From positions 1-32,819 of the forward strand of contig JADFWU010000036.1 in assembly GCA_015234045.1 (NCBI GenBank): a stretch of 32,819 nucleotides of DNA. Reading direction: 5' to 3'. The notes beneath the pieces are model-generated. The model was not told where the DNA came from and made no database searches. It saw only the letters and a list, made by a program, of their open reading frames with translations. Positions 6,403-13,360 of this stretch are shown here, in pieces (positions within the stretch are counted from its first letter, which is position 1; every line of letters starts with the position of its first letter). Made by a program: the position numbers and the translations under genes. The DNA comes from Magnetococcales bacterium. GTDB lineage: Bacteria; Pseudomonadota; Magnetococcia; Magnetococcales; JADFWU01.

Positions 6403-8565
6403 ATGTGGAGTGTGACTTTTTTGACTGGGCTGATGGTGGCATTGGTGCTCAGTGTTCGTTACCTTCTGATACAACTATATGAAGTGGAAAAAGGGCTTTC
6501 TGAGCCTGGTGAGTGGATTCCTGATCATTGGCATTTTGCTGGACGTATGAAGCGGATTAAGCACTATCTGACGGCGCAAGAGGGTAAAGGCGCATCTGGA
6601 GGCACTCTGAAATATACAGAAAAAGAGTATTGGCGGGATCTGTTGTTGGAAGTACCTGTTTTGGTGTGTCGTGTGGATGAAAAGGGCTATTTTACCTGGG
6701 TAAATAACACCACCTGTCGATGGCTGGGCCTGGACCGGATGAAGGTGACACAGACCCGATATTGGCCGCGTTTCCAAAGAACACCCATTGATGAACCGGT
6801 TGAATACGACACGCCAGATCAACTTGCTGTAACCGTGGTGGATGCGCCCGGCGAGCCAAAAATGATTGTTTGGCAAATCAAACCACTGCCTGGATCACAG
6901 AAACAGGGGGGTGGTTACCTGATGGCTGGTTGGGAAGTGACAGACTGGGAGTTGTCACACAGATCCATGCGGTATGGCAAAGAGATGGCAGAAGCGTCCA
7001 ACCGGGCTAAATCGCTTTTTCTGGCACATATGGGCCATGAAATCAGAACACCGATGCATGTTGTCATGGGTATGGCAGATCTGCTATTGGATGAGAAGCC
7101 GTCATCACGTCAGGTACACTATCTGGGTGTGATGCAACGCAATATTCAATCATTGCTTGAATTAATTGAACATACATTAGAGTTATCACGCATTGAAGCG
7201 GGTGAGCTGAAAGTTGAATCTGCGCCTTTTTCATTGGATCGTCTATTGAGTGTATTGGTCCACAGCTTCCAAGAAGAGCATAAAAACGGCGGGCAGCAGT
7301 TGGAAGTAAAGGTGGAAGAGGGCGTAGCCCGATGGTTGATCGGCGATGCGATTCGATTGCGTCAGGCATTGGAATATCTGTTAGGGCTGACTGTTCGTGT
7401 GGGTGGCGGTAAAGAGATTCAGCTGGTGGTCGCGCCTGATCCTGATAAAAAGGGCAGTATACGTTTTTCGGTCTGGCATGCGGTTGAAGATCAGACGGGG
7501 TTTAGTCTGGGCGAATGGTTTGAATCTTTTGTCAATACCGATGATGCCATGCCGCGATTGGAGGGTGGTTTAGGACTCTCCTGGGTGATCAGTAAACGGC
7601 TGGTTACATTGATGGGTGGTGGATTTTGGGTAGAGACGCAATTTGGCAAAGGCAGTGGTCTTCATTTAACCATGCCGCTTGCCGTAGCCGGATCTTCAGA
7701 ACGTGCCGAAGGTGTTCAATCCGATAAGGAGACCGAAGACCTAACGCCAGATATTTCATTTGAACTGGCTGGTCTTGATATTCTTCTGGTAGAGGATTTT
7801 CAGGATAATATCATGATGGTTCAAGCCTTTCTCAATAAGACCAAACACCGTTTACAGATCGCTCGAAATGGTGTTGAGGCGGTTGAGCAGTATGTGGACA
7901 AGCGTTTTGATTTGGTATTAATGGATATCCAAATGCCCGTGATGGATGGCTATACCGCCACCCGACAGATTCGTGGTTGGGAACGAGACCAAGAACGTAA
8001 ACAAACGCCTATTCTTGCTCTGACCGCCTTTGGTATGACTGGTGATGAGCGGATTAGTTTGGAAGCGGGTTGTGATGCCCATCTTTCCAAGCCCATCACA
8101 AAGACAGAGTTGTTGGCGGCTATTGAGCGTTACGGTTACTCTGGCAATGATGCGGGAAGAGAGTTGGTTTCAGATAGTGTAGAAAAGAAAAATACCAAGG
8201 ATGATCAGGAGATTGTAGAAGTTGGTGATGAGGCGATTAACTGGTCGGTATTCAAACAGATGTCCATGGAGATGCCGGCTAAATTCGAGAGCTTGGCCGA
8301 TGAGTTCTGCCGAACTTTGCCGAATCGACTGACAACGATGGTGCAAGCCCGAGAAAATGGAAAAGTGGCAGATTTCTGCAACGAAGCGCACCGATTGAAA
8401 GGTGCAGCCGGCTTTATTGGTGCAGAAACGCTGGCCGAATGGTCGCGGTTGGTGGAGATTCAAATGAAAGAGCAAGGGCGTGTTGCTGAGGATAAGTTTT
8501 TGATCTTGGTGCAGGAAGCGGAGAAGGTGCAACGGGCGCTTGGTCGGAAGGGGATTGGCGTGTAG
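6403..8565 (+). CDS. hybrid sensor histidine kinase with REC and Hpt domains and degenerate ATPase domain
   Basis: A 720-aa membrane-anchored hybrid kinase. Order: one N-terminal membrane segment (about residues 4-26), a PAS-like domain (about 75-185), a HisKA domain with H box 'HMGHEIRTPM' (phospho-acceptor His212), a HATPase_c-like domain (about 300-425), a receiver with acidic pair 'VED' and Asp508 in 'LMDIQMPVMDGYT', and a C-terminal Hpt domain with 'AHRLKGAAGF' (His663). The ATPase domain keeps only a G2-like 'EGGLGLSWVISKRL': the N box reads LEYLLGLTVRV, with Leu where the Mg-binding Asn is expected, and the G1 box reads 'HAVEDQTGFS' instead of DxGxG. It may not autophosphorylate. The ATG at 6403 is chosen over GTG at 6397 because GAGGTG sits about 5 nt upstream. 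No partner regulator is adjacent. Confidence 0.9.
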   Translation: MWSVTFLTGLMVALVLSVRYLLIQLYEVEKGLSEPGEWIPDHWHFAGRMKRIKHYLTAQEGKGASGGTLKYTEKEYWRDLLLEVPVLVCRVDEKGYFTWVNNTTCRWLGLDRMKVTQTRYWPRFQRTPIDEPVEYDTPDQLAVTVVDAPGEPKMIVWQIKPLPGSQKQGGGYLMAGWEVTDWELSHRSMRYGKEMAEASNRAKSLFLAHMGHEIRTPMHVVMGMADLLLDEKPSSRQVHYLGVMQRNIQSLLELIEHTLELSRIEAGELKVESAPFSLDRLLSVLVHSFQEEHKNGGQQLEVKVEEGVARWLIGDAIRLRQALEYLLGLTVRVGGGKEIQLVVAPDPDKKGSIRFSVWHAVEDQTGFSLGEWFESFVNTDDAMPRLEGGLGLSWVISKRLVTLMGGGFWVETQFGKGSGLHLTMPLAVAGSSERAEGVQSDKETEDLTPDISFELAGLDILLVEDFQDNIMMVQAFLNKTKHRLQIARNGVEAVEQYVDKRFDLVLMDIQMPVMDGYTATRQIRGWERDQERKQTPILALTAFGMTGDERISLEAGCDAHLSKPITKTELLAAIERYGYSGNDAGRELVSDSVEKKNTKDDQEIVEVGDEAINWSVFKQMSMEMPAKFESLADEFCRTLPNRLTTMVQARENGKVADFCNEAHRLKGAAGFIGAETLAEWSRLVEIQMKEQGRVAEDKFLILVQEAEKVQRALGRKGIGV

Positions 8566-8695
8566 TAGACGAACCAATATCCAGCGCGATAGGGATAATT
8601 TATTTTTTCCGCGACCCTGAAGTTAAAATGCTTTGGGATAGTGTAAACAGTCGTAGAAATAGAGCGCATGAAATGGCGCAATGGAAAGAAAAGCG

Positions 8696-9727
8696 ATGCG
8701 GGTTTTGGGTATTGAAAGCAGTTGTGATGAAACAGCCGCCGCTGTAGTTGAGGGGCAGAAGGTGCTGTCTAACACGGTGTTGGCTCAAATAGATATCCAT
8801 GCCGAGTATGGTGGTGTGGTGCCGGAGTTAGCCAGTCGGGCGCATATTCAGAACATTATGCCGGTGATTGATCAGGCATTGCGTGAGGCGGATACCACGC
8901 CGCAGCAGTTGGATGCTATTGCTGTTACTACCGGGCCGGGTTTGATCGGTGGGTTATTGGTGGGTGTTTCTGTGGCTAAGGGGCTGGCCATGGGGTTGGG
9001 CTGTCCTTTGATCGGCGTGCATCATATGGAAGGTCATTTGATGAGTCCATTTTTAGTGGATCAAGGTGCGGGGCATGACTATCCATTTGTCGCGCTGTTG
9101 GTGTCTGGTGGGCATACCCAGTTGTTGCATGTAAAAGCTTTTGGGAACTATGTTTTACTGGGACAGACACGGGATGATGCGGTTGGTGAGGCGTTTGATA
9201 AAGGGGCGCGGCTGATGGGACTGGGATATCCGGGTGGACCGGCGATTTCAGCACAGGCAGAGGGTGGAGATCGGGCTAAATTCCGTTTTCCTCGGGTGTT
9301 GTTGGATCGGGATAAGTTTGATTTTTCATTTTCGGGGTTGAAGACATCCGTGCGTTCTTTTGTGTTGAAAAATGAGGATGTTGTTGCTGATCCTCAAGGG
9401 TGTAAGGATCTGGCGGCTTCCTATCAAGAGGCATTGGTTGAGACGTTGGTTATCAAATCATTGAGCGCTTGTGAGAAAACCGGAAGTCAGCGTTTAGTGG
9501 TCGCGGGCGGTGTTGGTGCGAATGCACGGTTGAGGGAAATGTTGAGTAAGCGGGCGAAAAGGTGGGGCGTAGAGGTGTTTTTTCCACCATTGAATATGTG
9601 TACGGACAATGGTGCGATGATCGCTTATGCGGGTGCCTGTCGGTTAGCGCGTGGTGAGGTGAGTGATCCTGTTGAGTTGAATGCACGGGCGCGATGGCCT
9701 ATTCCTGAGCTGGTGGCGGCTGGCTGA
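8696..9727 (+). CDS. tsaD: tRNA N6-adenosine threonylcarbamoyltransferase TsaD
   Basis: Catalytic subunit that transfers threonylcarbamoyl from threonylcarbamoyl-AMP to A37 of ANN-decoding tRNAs, working with TsaB and TsaE. The 343-aa product starts 'MRVLGIESSCDETAAAVV', the family's usual N-terminus. Metal-binding His110 and His114 lie in 'GVHHMEGHL', the ASKHA-fold loop 'VSGGHTQLLHV' follows, and 'NGAMIAYAG' is near the end with its conserved Asp in 'CTDNGAM'. ATG at 8696 was chosen over the in-frame ATG at 8681 because it matches the family start and has GGAAAG 7-12 nt upstream. The 130 nt before it hold no recognised promoter. Confidence 0.96.
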   Translation: MRVLGIESSCDETAAAVVEGQKVLSNTVLAQIDIHAEYGGVVPELASRAHIQNIMPVIDQALREADTTPQQLDAIAVTTGPGLIGGLLVGVSVAKGLAMGLGCPLIGVHHMEGHLMSPFLVDQGAGHDYPFVALLVSGGHTQLLHVKAFGNYVLLGQTRDDAVGEAFDKGARLMGLGYPGGPAISAQAEGGDRAKFRFPRVLLDRDKFDFSFSGLKTSVRSFVLKNEDVVADPQGCKDLAASYQEALVETLVIKSLSACEKTGSQRLVVAGGVGANARLREMLSKRAKRWGVEVFFPPLNMCTDNGAMIAYAGACRLARGEVSDPVELNARARWPIPELVAAG

Positions 9728-9809
9728 TTGGGGCGATGGATGTTATTTTATTCACTGATGGCGTTACGCAATTGCCGGTTGAAACAGGCAGTAAAGCGTG
9801 TCATATGGT

Positions 9810-9887
9810 AGTTTCGTCTAAAATTTGAACAGTCAGCCGTTCCAGCTCTGGTTGTGATCCATTGTCAAACTTTGGATCGAAATTACT
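9810..9887. repeat. short (78-bp) copy of the dispersed repeat element
   Basis: This intergenic segment between tsaD and gpsA matches both flanks of the 155-bp elements at 11543-11856 but lacks their central palindrome. The left arm shares TCGTCTAAAATTTGAACA and 'TCAGCCGTTCCAG'; the right arm shares 'GGTTGTGAT', 'CATTGTC' and 'GGATCGAA'. The ends read TAGTTTCG and CGAAATTACTA, so the imperfect terminal repeats are bounded by TA on each side. It looks like a non-autonomous miniature element or its remnant. No coding sequence lies inside. Confidence 0.8.
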
Positions 9888-9943
9888 ATGCGCTGTATTG
9901 AATTGTTTATGTCAACCTGTATGAAATTATGTCTGGAAACGAT

Positions 9944-10966
9944 ATGACACACCTAAGTGATACGCCCTCTATTGCCGTTATCGGTGCTGGATCATGGGGT
10001 ACTGCGTTAGCGAATTTGCTGGCAGATAAATATCCAACGGTGACGCTTTGGTGTCGGGAACAGGAAGTGGCTGATGGCATCACTGCCACGCATCGGAATC
10101 CACTCTACATGCCTGATTCACCATTGAATAAAAATCTGATTGCCGAGACGGATCTGCAAGCGGTTGCCAGTAGTCATGATGTATTGGTCATGGTCGTACC
10201 AACGCAGTTTACTCGGGCTGTATTGAAACAGATAAAAGAGCATGTTTCGGACTCAGTGACCTATGTTTCGGCCAGTAAAGGCGTTGAAGTAGAGACATTG
10301 ACGCTGATTTCTCAGATGTATGAATCAATACTTGGCAAAGATCGGCTGAATCAGGTTTGTTATCTGTCCGGCCCTTCCTTTGCGCGTGATGTGCTGGATC
10401 GAAAACCAATTGCCGTTTCCATTGCCGGACATGATTCTGACCGAGTAAAAATGGTTCAGACACTGTTTCATACGCGATATTTTCGAACCTATGGTTCTGA
10501 TGATGTGGTTGGTGTCGAGTTAGGTGGTGCGTTGAAAAATGTCATCGCCCTGGCAGCGGGAATCAGTGATGGTCTAGGTTTTGGACATAGTGCCCGTGCT
10601 GCATTGATTACACGCGGATTGGCAGAGATCAATCGGCTCGGACGATTGCTGGGCGCGCATTCTGAGACCTTTTCAGGGTTGTCTGGCATGGGTGATCTTT
10701 TGTTAACGGCAACGTCGGATCTGTCGAGAAATCGGCGTGTTGGACTGGGGCTTGGTTCTGGTAAAACGCTGGAGGAGATCCAAGGCGGCAGCAAAGAGGT
10801 TGCAGAGGGCGTAAAAACAACGCTCAGCGTCTACCGTCTATCTGAAAAGTTGAAAGTAGAGATGCCGATCACACGAGCGGTCTATCAGATTATTTATGAA
10901 AACCGGAAGCCAAAATCAGTAGTTACTGAACTTATGGAGCGGGATCTGAAGATCGAAACAGAATAA
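9944..10966 (+). CDS. gpsA: glycerol-3-phosphate dehydrogenase [NAD(P)+]
   Basis: Reduces dihydroxyacetone phosphate to sn-glycerol 3-phosphate, the backbone for phospholipids. The 340-aa product has the N-terminal Rossmann motif 'AVIGAGSWGTALA' (glycines at about residues 14-19), 'KGVEVETLTLISQMYESILG', 'YLSGPSFARDV' and the catalytic lysine in 'ELGGALKNVIALAAGI'. 'TFSGLSGMGDLLLTATS' and 'RNRRVGLGLG' mark the C-terminal substrate domain. The ATG at 9944 has a weak GGAA upstream; ATG at 9929 is an alternative that adds five residues. It stands alone between two repeat-bearing spacers, with the amphi-Trp gene 85 nt downstream on the same strand. Confidence 0.96.
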   Translation: MTHLSDTPSIAVIGAGSWGTALANLLADKYPTVTLWCREQEVADGITATHRNPLYMPDSPLNKNLIAETDLQAVASSHDVLVMVVPTQFTRAVLKQIKEHVSDSVTYVSASKGVEVETLTLISQMYESILGKDRLNQVCYLSGPSFARDVLDRKPIAVSIAGHDSDRVKMVQTLFHTRYFRTYGSDDVVGVELGGALKNVIALAAGISDGLGFGHSARAALITRGLAEINRLGRLLGAHSETFSGLSGMGDLLLTATSDLSRNRRVGLGLGSGKTLEEIQGGSKEVAEGVKTTLSVYRLSEKLKVEMPITRAVYQIIYENRKPKSVVTELMERDLKIETE

Positions 10967-11051
10967 GGATCATAAAGCAGAATGAAGTGGAAAAATTTGG
11001 CCAAAATTGATACTATTTTCCATAGTTCACTCTGGCCGAAAGGATAGAACG

Positions 11052-11330
11052 ATGGATAAACGTCTTTTTATCGACAAGGGCACCAAGACACGCCAAGAAA
11101 TGGCCGCCTTTTTGAGAACTGTAGCTGACCGGGTAGAATCCGGTGCAATGACACTGAGTCGAGGTGATGAGTCATTACAGCTGGATATTCCTCAAGAGTT
11201 GGGCTTCCGGTTCAATGTCAAAGATGATATTAGTCGGACAAAAACGCAGAGAAAGGTCCAGATCGGATTTCGTTGGGTTCTGGGTGAAACAAAGAAGCCT
11301 GATGTCTTGAATGACATGGTTATATCCTGA
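11052..11330 (+). CDS. amphi-Trp domain-containing protein, 92 aa
   Basis: Small protein matching the amphi-Trp domain pattern (a family of unknown function): a helix 'TRQEMAAFLRTVADRVESGAM', then 'LSRGDESLQLDIP', then amphipathic strands ending in 'QIGFRW' with the terminal Trp that names the family. No signal peptide. ATG at 11052 is chosen because AAAGGA lies about 8 nt upstream; an earlier in-frame ATG at 11007 would add 15 residues with no ribosome binding site. It lies between gpsA and the tandem repeats and may be read from the gpsA transcript. The assignment is from pattern recall, not a search. Confidence 0.75.
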   Translation: MDKRLFIDKGTKTRQEMAAFLRTVADRVESGAMTLSRGDESLQLDIPQELGFRFNVKDDISRTKTQRKVQIGFRWVLGETKKPDVLNDMVIS

Positions 11331-11365
11331 TTTCTGAACCCTTTTTCCATGCAGCAACACTAAGG

Positions 11366-11386
11366 CGCTAAAAAATCTGTTTAGCG
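11366..11386 (+). terminator. possible terminator after the amphi-Trp gene
   Basis: CGCTAAA at 11366-11372 pairs with TTTAGCG at 11380-11386 (7-bp stem, 7-nt loop). TTTCGCATCTCCC and then TTTTTT follow, so the T tract is delayed. It is 35 nt after the stop codon of the amphi-Trp gene. Confidence 0.35.
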
Positions 11387-11471
11387 TTTCGCATCTCCCT
11401 TTTTTCAAATTTTAGCAGCTGCGGAACTCTTCCTAACCCTGCATCTCTGCCGGAATTTTCCACTTATTTCT

Positions 11472-11503
11472 CAGCTTGTTTCCGCTTTACTGGAAACGAG
11501 CTG
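11472..11503. other. strong stem-loop of unknown role
   Basis: CAGCTTGTTTCC at 11472-11483 pairs with GGAAACGAGCTG at 11492-11503: 12 pairs, one of them a G-U wobble, around an 8-nt loop. No T tract follows on either strand, so it is not a standard intrinsic terminator. It lies just upstream of the tandem repeats and could be a Rho-dependent or processing-associated stem, or part of another small repeat. Confidence 0.4.
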
Positions 11504-11542
11504 GCCAGCACACACCATTCCAACTATCGCGTCCAATTGTAT

Positions 11543-11697
11543 AGTGATTTCGTCTAAAATTTGAACATTCAGCCGTTCCAGCCCTGGTAATATTTTTGCT
11601 CTGATGATCTGCTTCGCATATCAAAAGCGGCGCAAAAATATCACCAGGGCTTCCACTCAGGTTGTGATTCATTGTCTAATTTCGGATCGAAGTCACT
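11543..11697. repeat. 155-bp repeat element, copy 1 of a tandem pair, with internal palindrome
   Basis: The outer arms are imperfect inverted repeats: AGTGATTTCG at the left end and CGAAGTCACT at the right, flanked by TA. Inside lies a second palindrome: a 20-nt arm at 11580-11599 (starting AGCCCTGG) pairs with 11632-11651 (ending CCAGGGCT) with one mismatch, and a smaller imperfect hairpin (TGATCTGC/GCATATCA) fills the centre. Positions 11549-11691 are identical to the next copy. The structure is typical of a non-autonomous miniature transposable element. The TA flanks suggest an IS630/Tc1-mariner-type parent, but no transposase is present. Confidence 0.85.
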
Positions 11698-11701
11698 ATG
11701 T

Positions 11702-11856
11702 AGTAAATTCGTCTAAAATTTGAACATTCAGCCGTTCCAGCCCTGGTAATATTTTTGCTCTGATGATCTGCTTCGCATATCAAAAGCGGCGCAAAAATAT
11801 CACCAGGGCTTCCACTCAGGTTGTGATTCATTGTCTAATTTCGGATCGAAATCACT
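11702..11856. repeat. 155-bp repeat element, copy 2 of a tandem pair, with internal palindrome
   Basis: Copy 2 begins 159 nt after copy 1 in the same orientation, with only 4 nt between them. Its internal palindrome occupies 11739-11758 and 11791-11810. It differs from copy 1 only at the extreme ends (AGTAAATTCG at the left, CGAAATCACT at the right), and TC replaces the TA after the right end. About 143 consecutive bases are identical between the copies, which indicates a recent duplication or active homogenisation. Confidence 0.85.
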
Positions 11857-11877
11857 CCACGACTTGGCAAATAATGA

Positions 11878-11912
11878 TGCGTCTCTTGCCGTGAACAAAT
11901 CACAGAGACGCA
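11878..11912 (-). terminator. possible terminator after ntrX
   Basis: TGCGTCTC at 11878-11885 and GAGACGCA at 11905-11912 form a perfect 8-bp stem with a 19-nt loop, 37 nt beyond the ntrX stop in the direction of its transcription. On the minus strand the bases after the stem are TCATTATTTG, a weak T tract. Confidence 0.4.
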
Positions 11913-11949
11913 AATTTTGAAATTATTTTGCGCTACCGAGAGAATGGGA

Positions 11950-13350
11950 TTAATTCACACCAAGGCTTTTCAACTTCCGATGCAATGCCGAACGTTCCAT
12001 ATGGACGACTTCAGCAGTGCGGGAAATATTGCCGTTATTGCGTTCCAAGTGGATGGCAAGATAGGCCCGTTCAAAGGCTTCGCGTGCTTCTCGCAGGCTG
12101 CCGGATTCGATCAGGGTGTTCCATAGGTCACAATCTGGTTCTTCACCATTGTTTTGTTGTCCACTGAGTATGCCGTCCAGATCTTCCGGTTGAATGATTG
12201 GGCCGGAAGCCATGATGAGTAGGCGTTCTACCAGGTTTTTCAACTCACGGACGTTGCCAGGCCAAGTGAATGTTTTTAGCTTTTTGATCGCTTCTGGTGA
12301 GAAGCTGTGTTGCGGAAGATTGCCTTTGTGAAGTTGCACAAAGTGGGTGACAAGTGGTTCGATGTCGTCCAGCCGGTCTAATAATGGTGGCATGTGTAGT
12401 GGGACAACATTTAATCTGAAGAAAAGATCCTGCCGGAAGCGTCCTTCGGCGATCTCCTCTTTCAACTCCTTGTTGGATGCAGCAATCACGCGCACATTGA
12501 CGTGGATTTGTTCACTTCCGCCAACCCGTTCAAAGCGCTGTTCTTGTAGGATTCTTAGAATTTTAGCTTGAGTGGTCAATGACATGTCACCGATTTCATC
12601 AAGAAACAGGGTGCCATTGTTGGCCCGTTCAAAATGGCCGATGCGGACCGATTGGGTGCCGGGTAGGGCACCTTTTTCATGGCCGAACAGTTCACTCTCA
12701 ATCAGTGCTTCAGGAATGGCCGCTGAATTGACCGGAATAAATGGTTTGTCAGACCGATTGGAAAGAGAGTGGATCCGTCGTGCAGCCACCTCTTTACCTG
12801 TCCCATTTTCACCGGTGATCAATACCCAACTGTTGGTTGGTGCAACCCGTGCAATCTGTCCATCCAACGCAGTCATGATTGGTGTCTTACCAACCAAAGT
12901 ATGAGATACCGCCATCTGTGCTTTGAGGTTGCGGTTTTCTCGGGTTAACGCAAGTTGCTGAATGGCACGTTCCAAAAGGATCAAAACACGATCCAGTGAA
13001 AGCGGTTTTTCAAGGAAATCGTAAGCACCAATTTTTGTAGCAGAAACAGCTGTCTCAACCGTACCATGTCCAGACATGATAATGACTGGAATATCACGCA
13101 TGGCCGACACTTCACCATTATCTTCTTTAGATTGAGGTGTATGTTTGATGCGACTCAGCGTTTCGATACCATCCATGCCTTCCATCCAGATATCCAACAG
13201 GATGGTAGAAACGGCCTTGTGTTTGAGAATTTCCAGTGCTTCTTCACCGGAAGAGGCTTCAAGAACCTCATAGGATTCATCTTCCAAAATACCGCGTAAA
13301 CTTATGCGGATGGAGTCTTCATCATCAACGATTAAAATGGTATGAGGCAT
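11950..13350 (-). CDS. ntrX: NtrX-like response regulator with AAA+ and Fis-type domains, non-canonical GAFTGA loop
   Basis: Response regulator paired with the NtrY homologue just upstream. The 466-aa product has a receiver (about 1-125; acidic pair Asp10/Glu11, phospho-acceptor Asp53, Lys115), an AAA+ domain (about 150-385) with Walker A GENGTGKE at 180-187 and Walker B 'GTLFLDEIGD' at 246-255, and a C-terminal Fis-type helix-turn-helix ('NGNISRTAEVVHMERSALHRKL'). The sigma-54-contacting loop reads GALPGT (residues 227-232, bases 12655-12672) instead of GAFTGA, so it probably does not activate sigma-54 promoters. An acidic insertion (about 71-85) lies before receiver strand 4. ATG at 13350 fits the family start 'MPHTILIVDDE'; longer in-frame starts run into ntrY. 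Confidence 0.92.
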   Translation of the reverse strand: MPHTILIVDDEDSIRISLRGILEDESYEVLEASSGEEALEILKHKAVSTILLDIWMEGMDGIETLSRIKHTPQSKEDNGEVSAMRDIPVIIMSGHGTVETAVSATKIGAYDFLEKPLSLDRVLILLERAIQQLALTRENRNLKAQMAVSHTLVGKTPIMTALDGQIARVAPTNSWVLITGENGTGKEVAARRIHSLSNRSDKPFIPVNSAAIPEALIESELFGHEKGALPGTQSVRIGHFERANNGTLFLDEIGDMSLTTQAKILRILQEQRFERVGGSEQIHVNVRVIAASNKELKEEIAEGRFRQDLFFRLNVVPLHMPPLLDRLDDIEPLVTHFVQLHKGNLPQHSFSPEAIKKLKTFTWPGNVRELKNLVERLLIMASGPIIQPEDLDGILSGQQNNGEEPDCDLWNTLIESGSLREAREAFERAYLAIHLERNNGNISRTAEVVHMERSALHRKLKSLGVN

Positions 13351-13360
13351 AGTACCGTTC

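Larger units (their letters stand above)
11331..11949. other. 619-bp gene-free stretch holding hairpins and tandem repeat elements
   Basis: No gene is supported here. From left to right it contains a weak hairpin after the amphi-Trp gene (11366-11386), a strong 12-bp stem-loop (11472-11503), two tandem repeat elements (11543-11697 and 11702-11856) and an inverted repeat after ntrX (11878-11912). It separates the plus-strand genes from the minus-strand cluster, so two converging transcripts end in it. Short open frames crossing it have no ribosome binding sites and are explained by the repeats. Confidence 0.6.

Noticed and set aside
6029-6415. 128-codon open frame upstream of the kinase
   Set aside because: No ribosome binding site, unnatural composition rich in Cys, Pro and Val, overlap with dense hairpins and with the kinase start; probably chance.
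9728-9943. Promoter of gpsA
   Set aside because: The AT-rich bases near 9895-9930 give no pair of hexamers with proper spacing, so no site was called.
11543-11856. CRISPR-like array
   Set aside because: Only two long adjacent copies with no unique spacers between them; the structure is that of a palindromic mobile repeat.
11928-12167. Short plus-strand frames at the ntrX 3' end
   Set aside because: They lie opposite the conserved helix-turn-helix coding region of ntrX and have no start signals.
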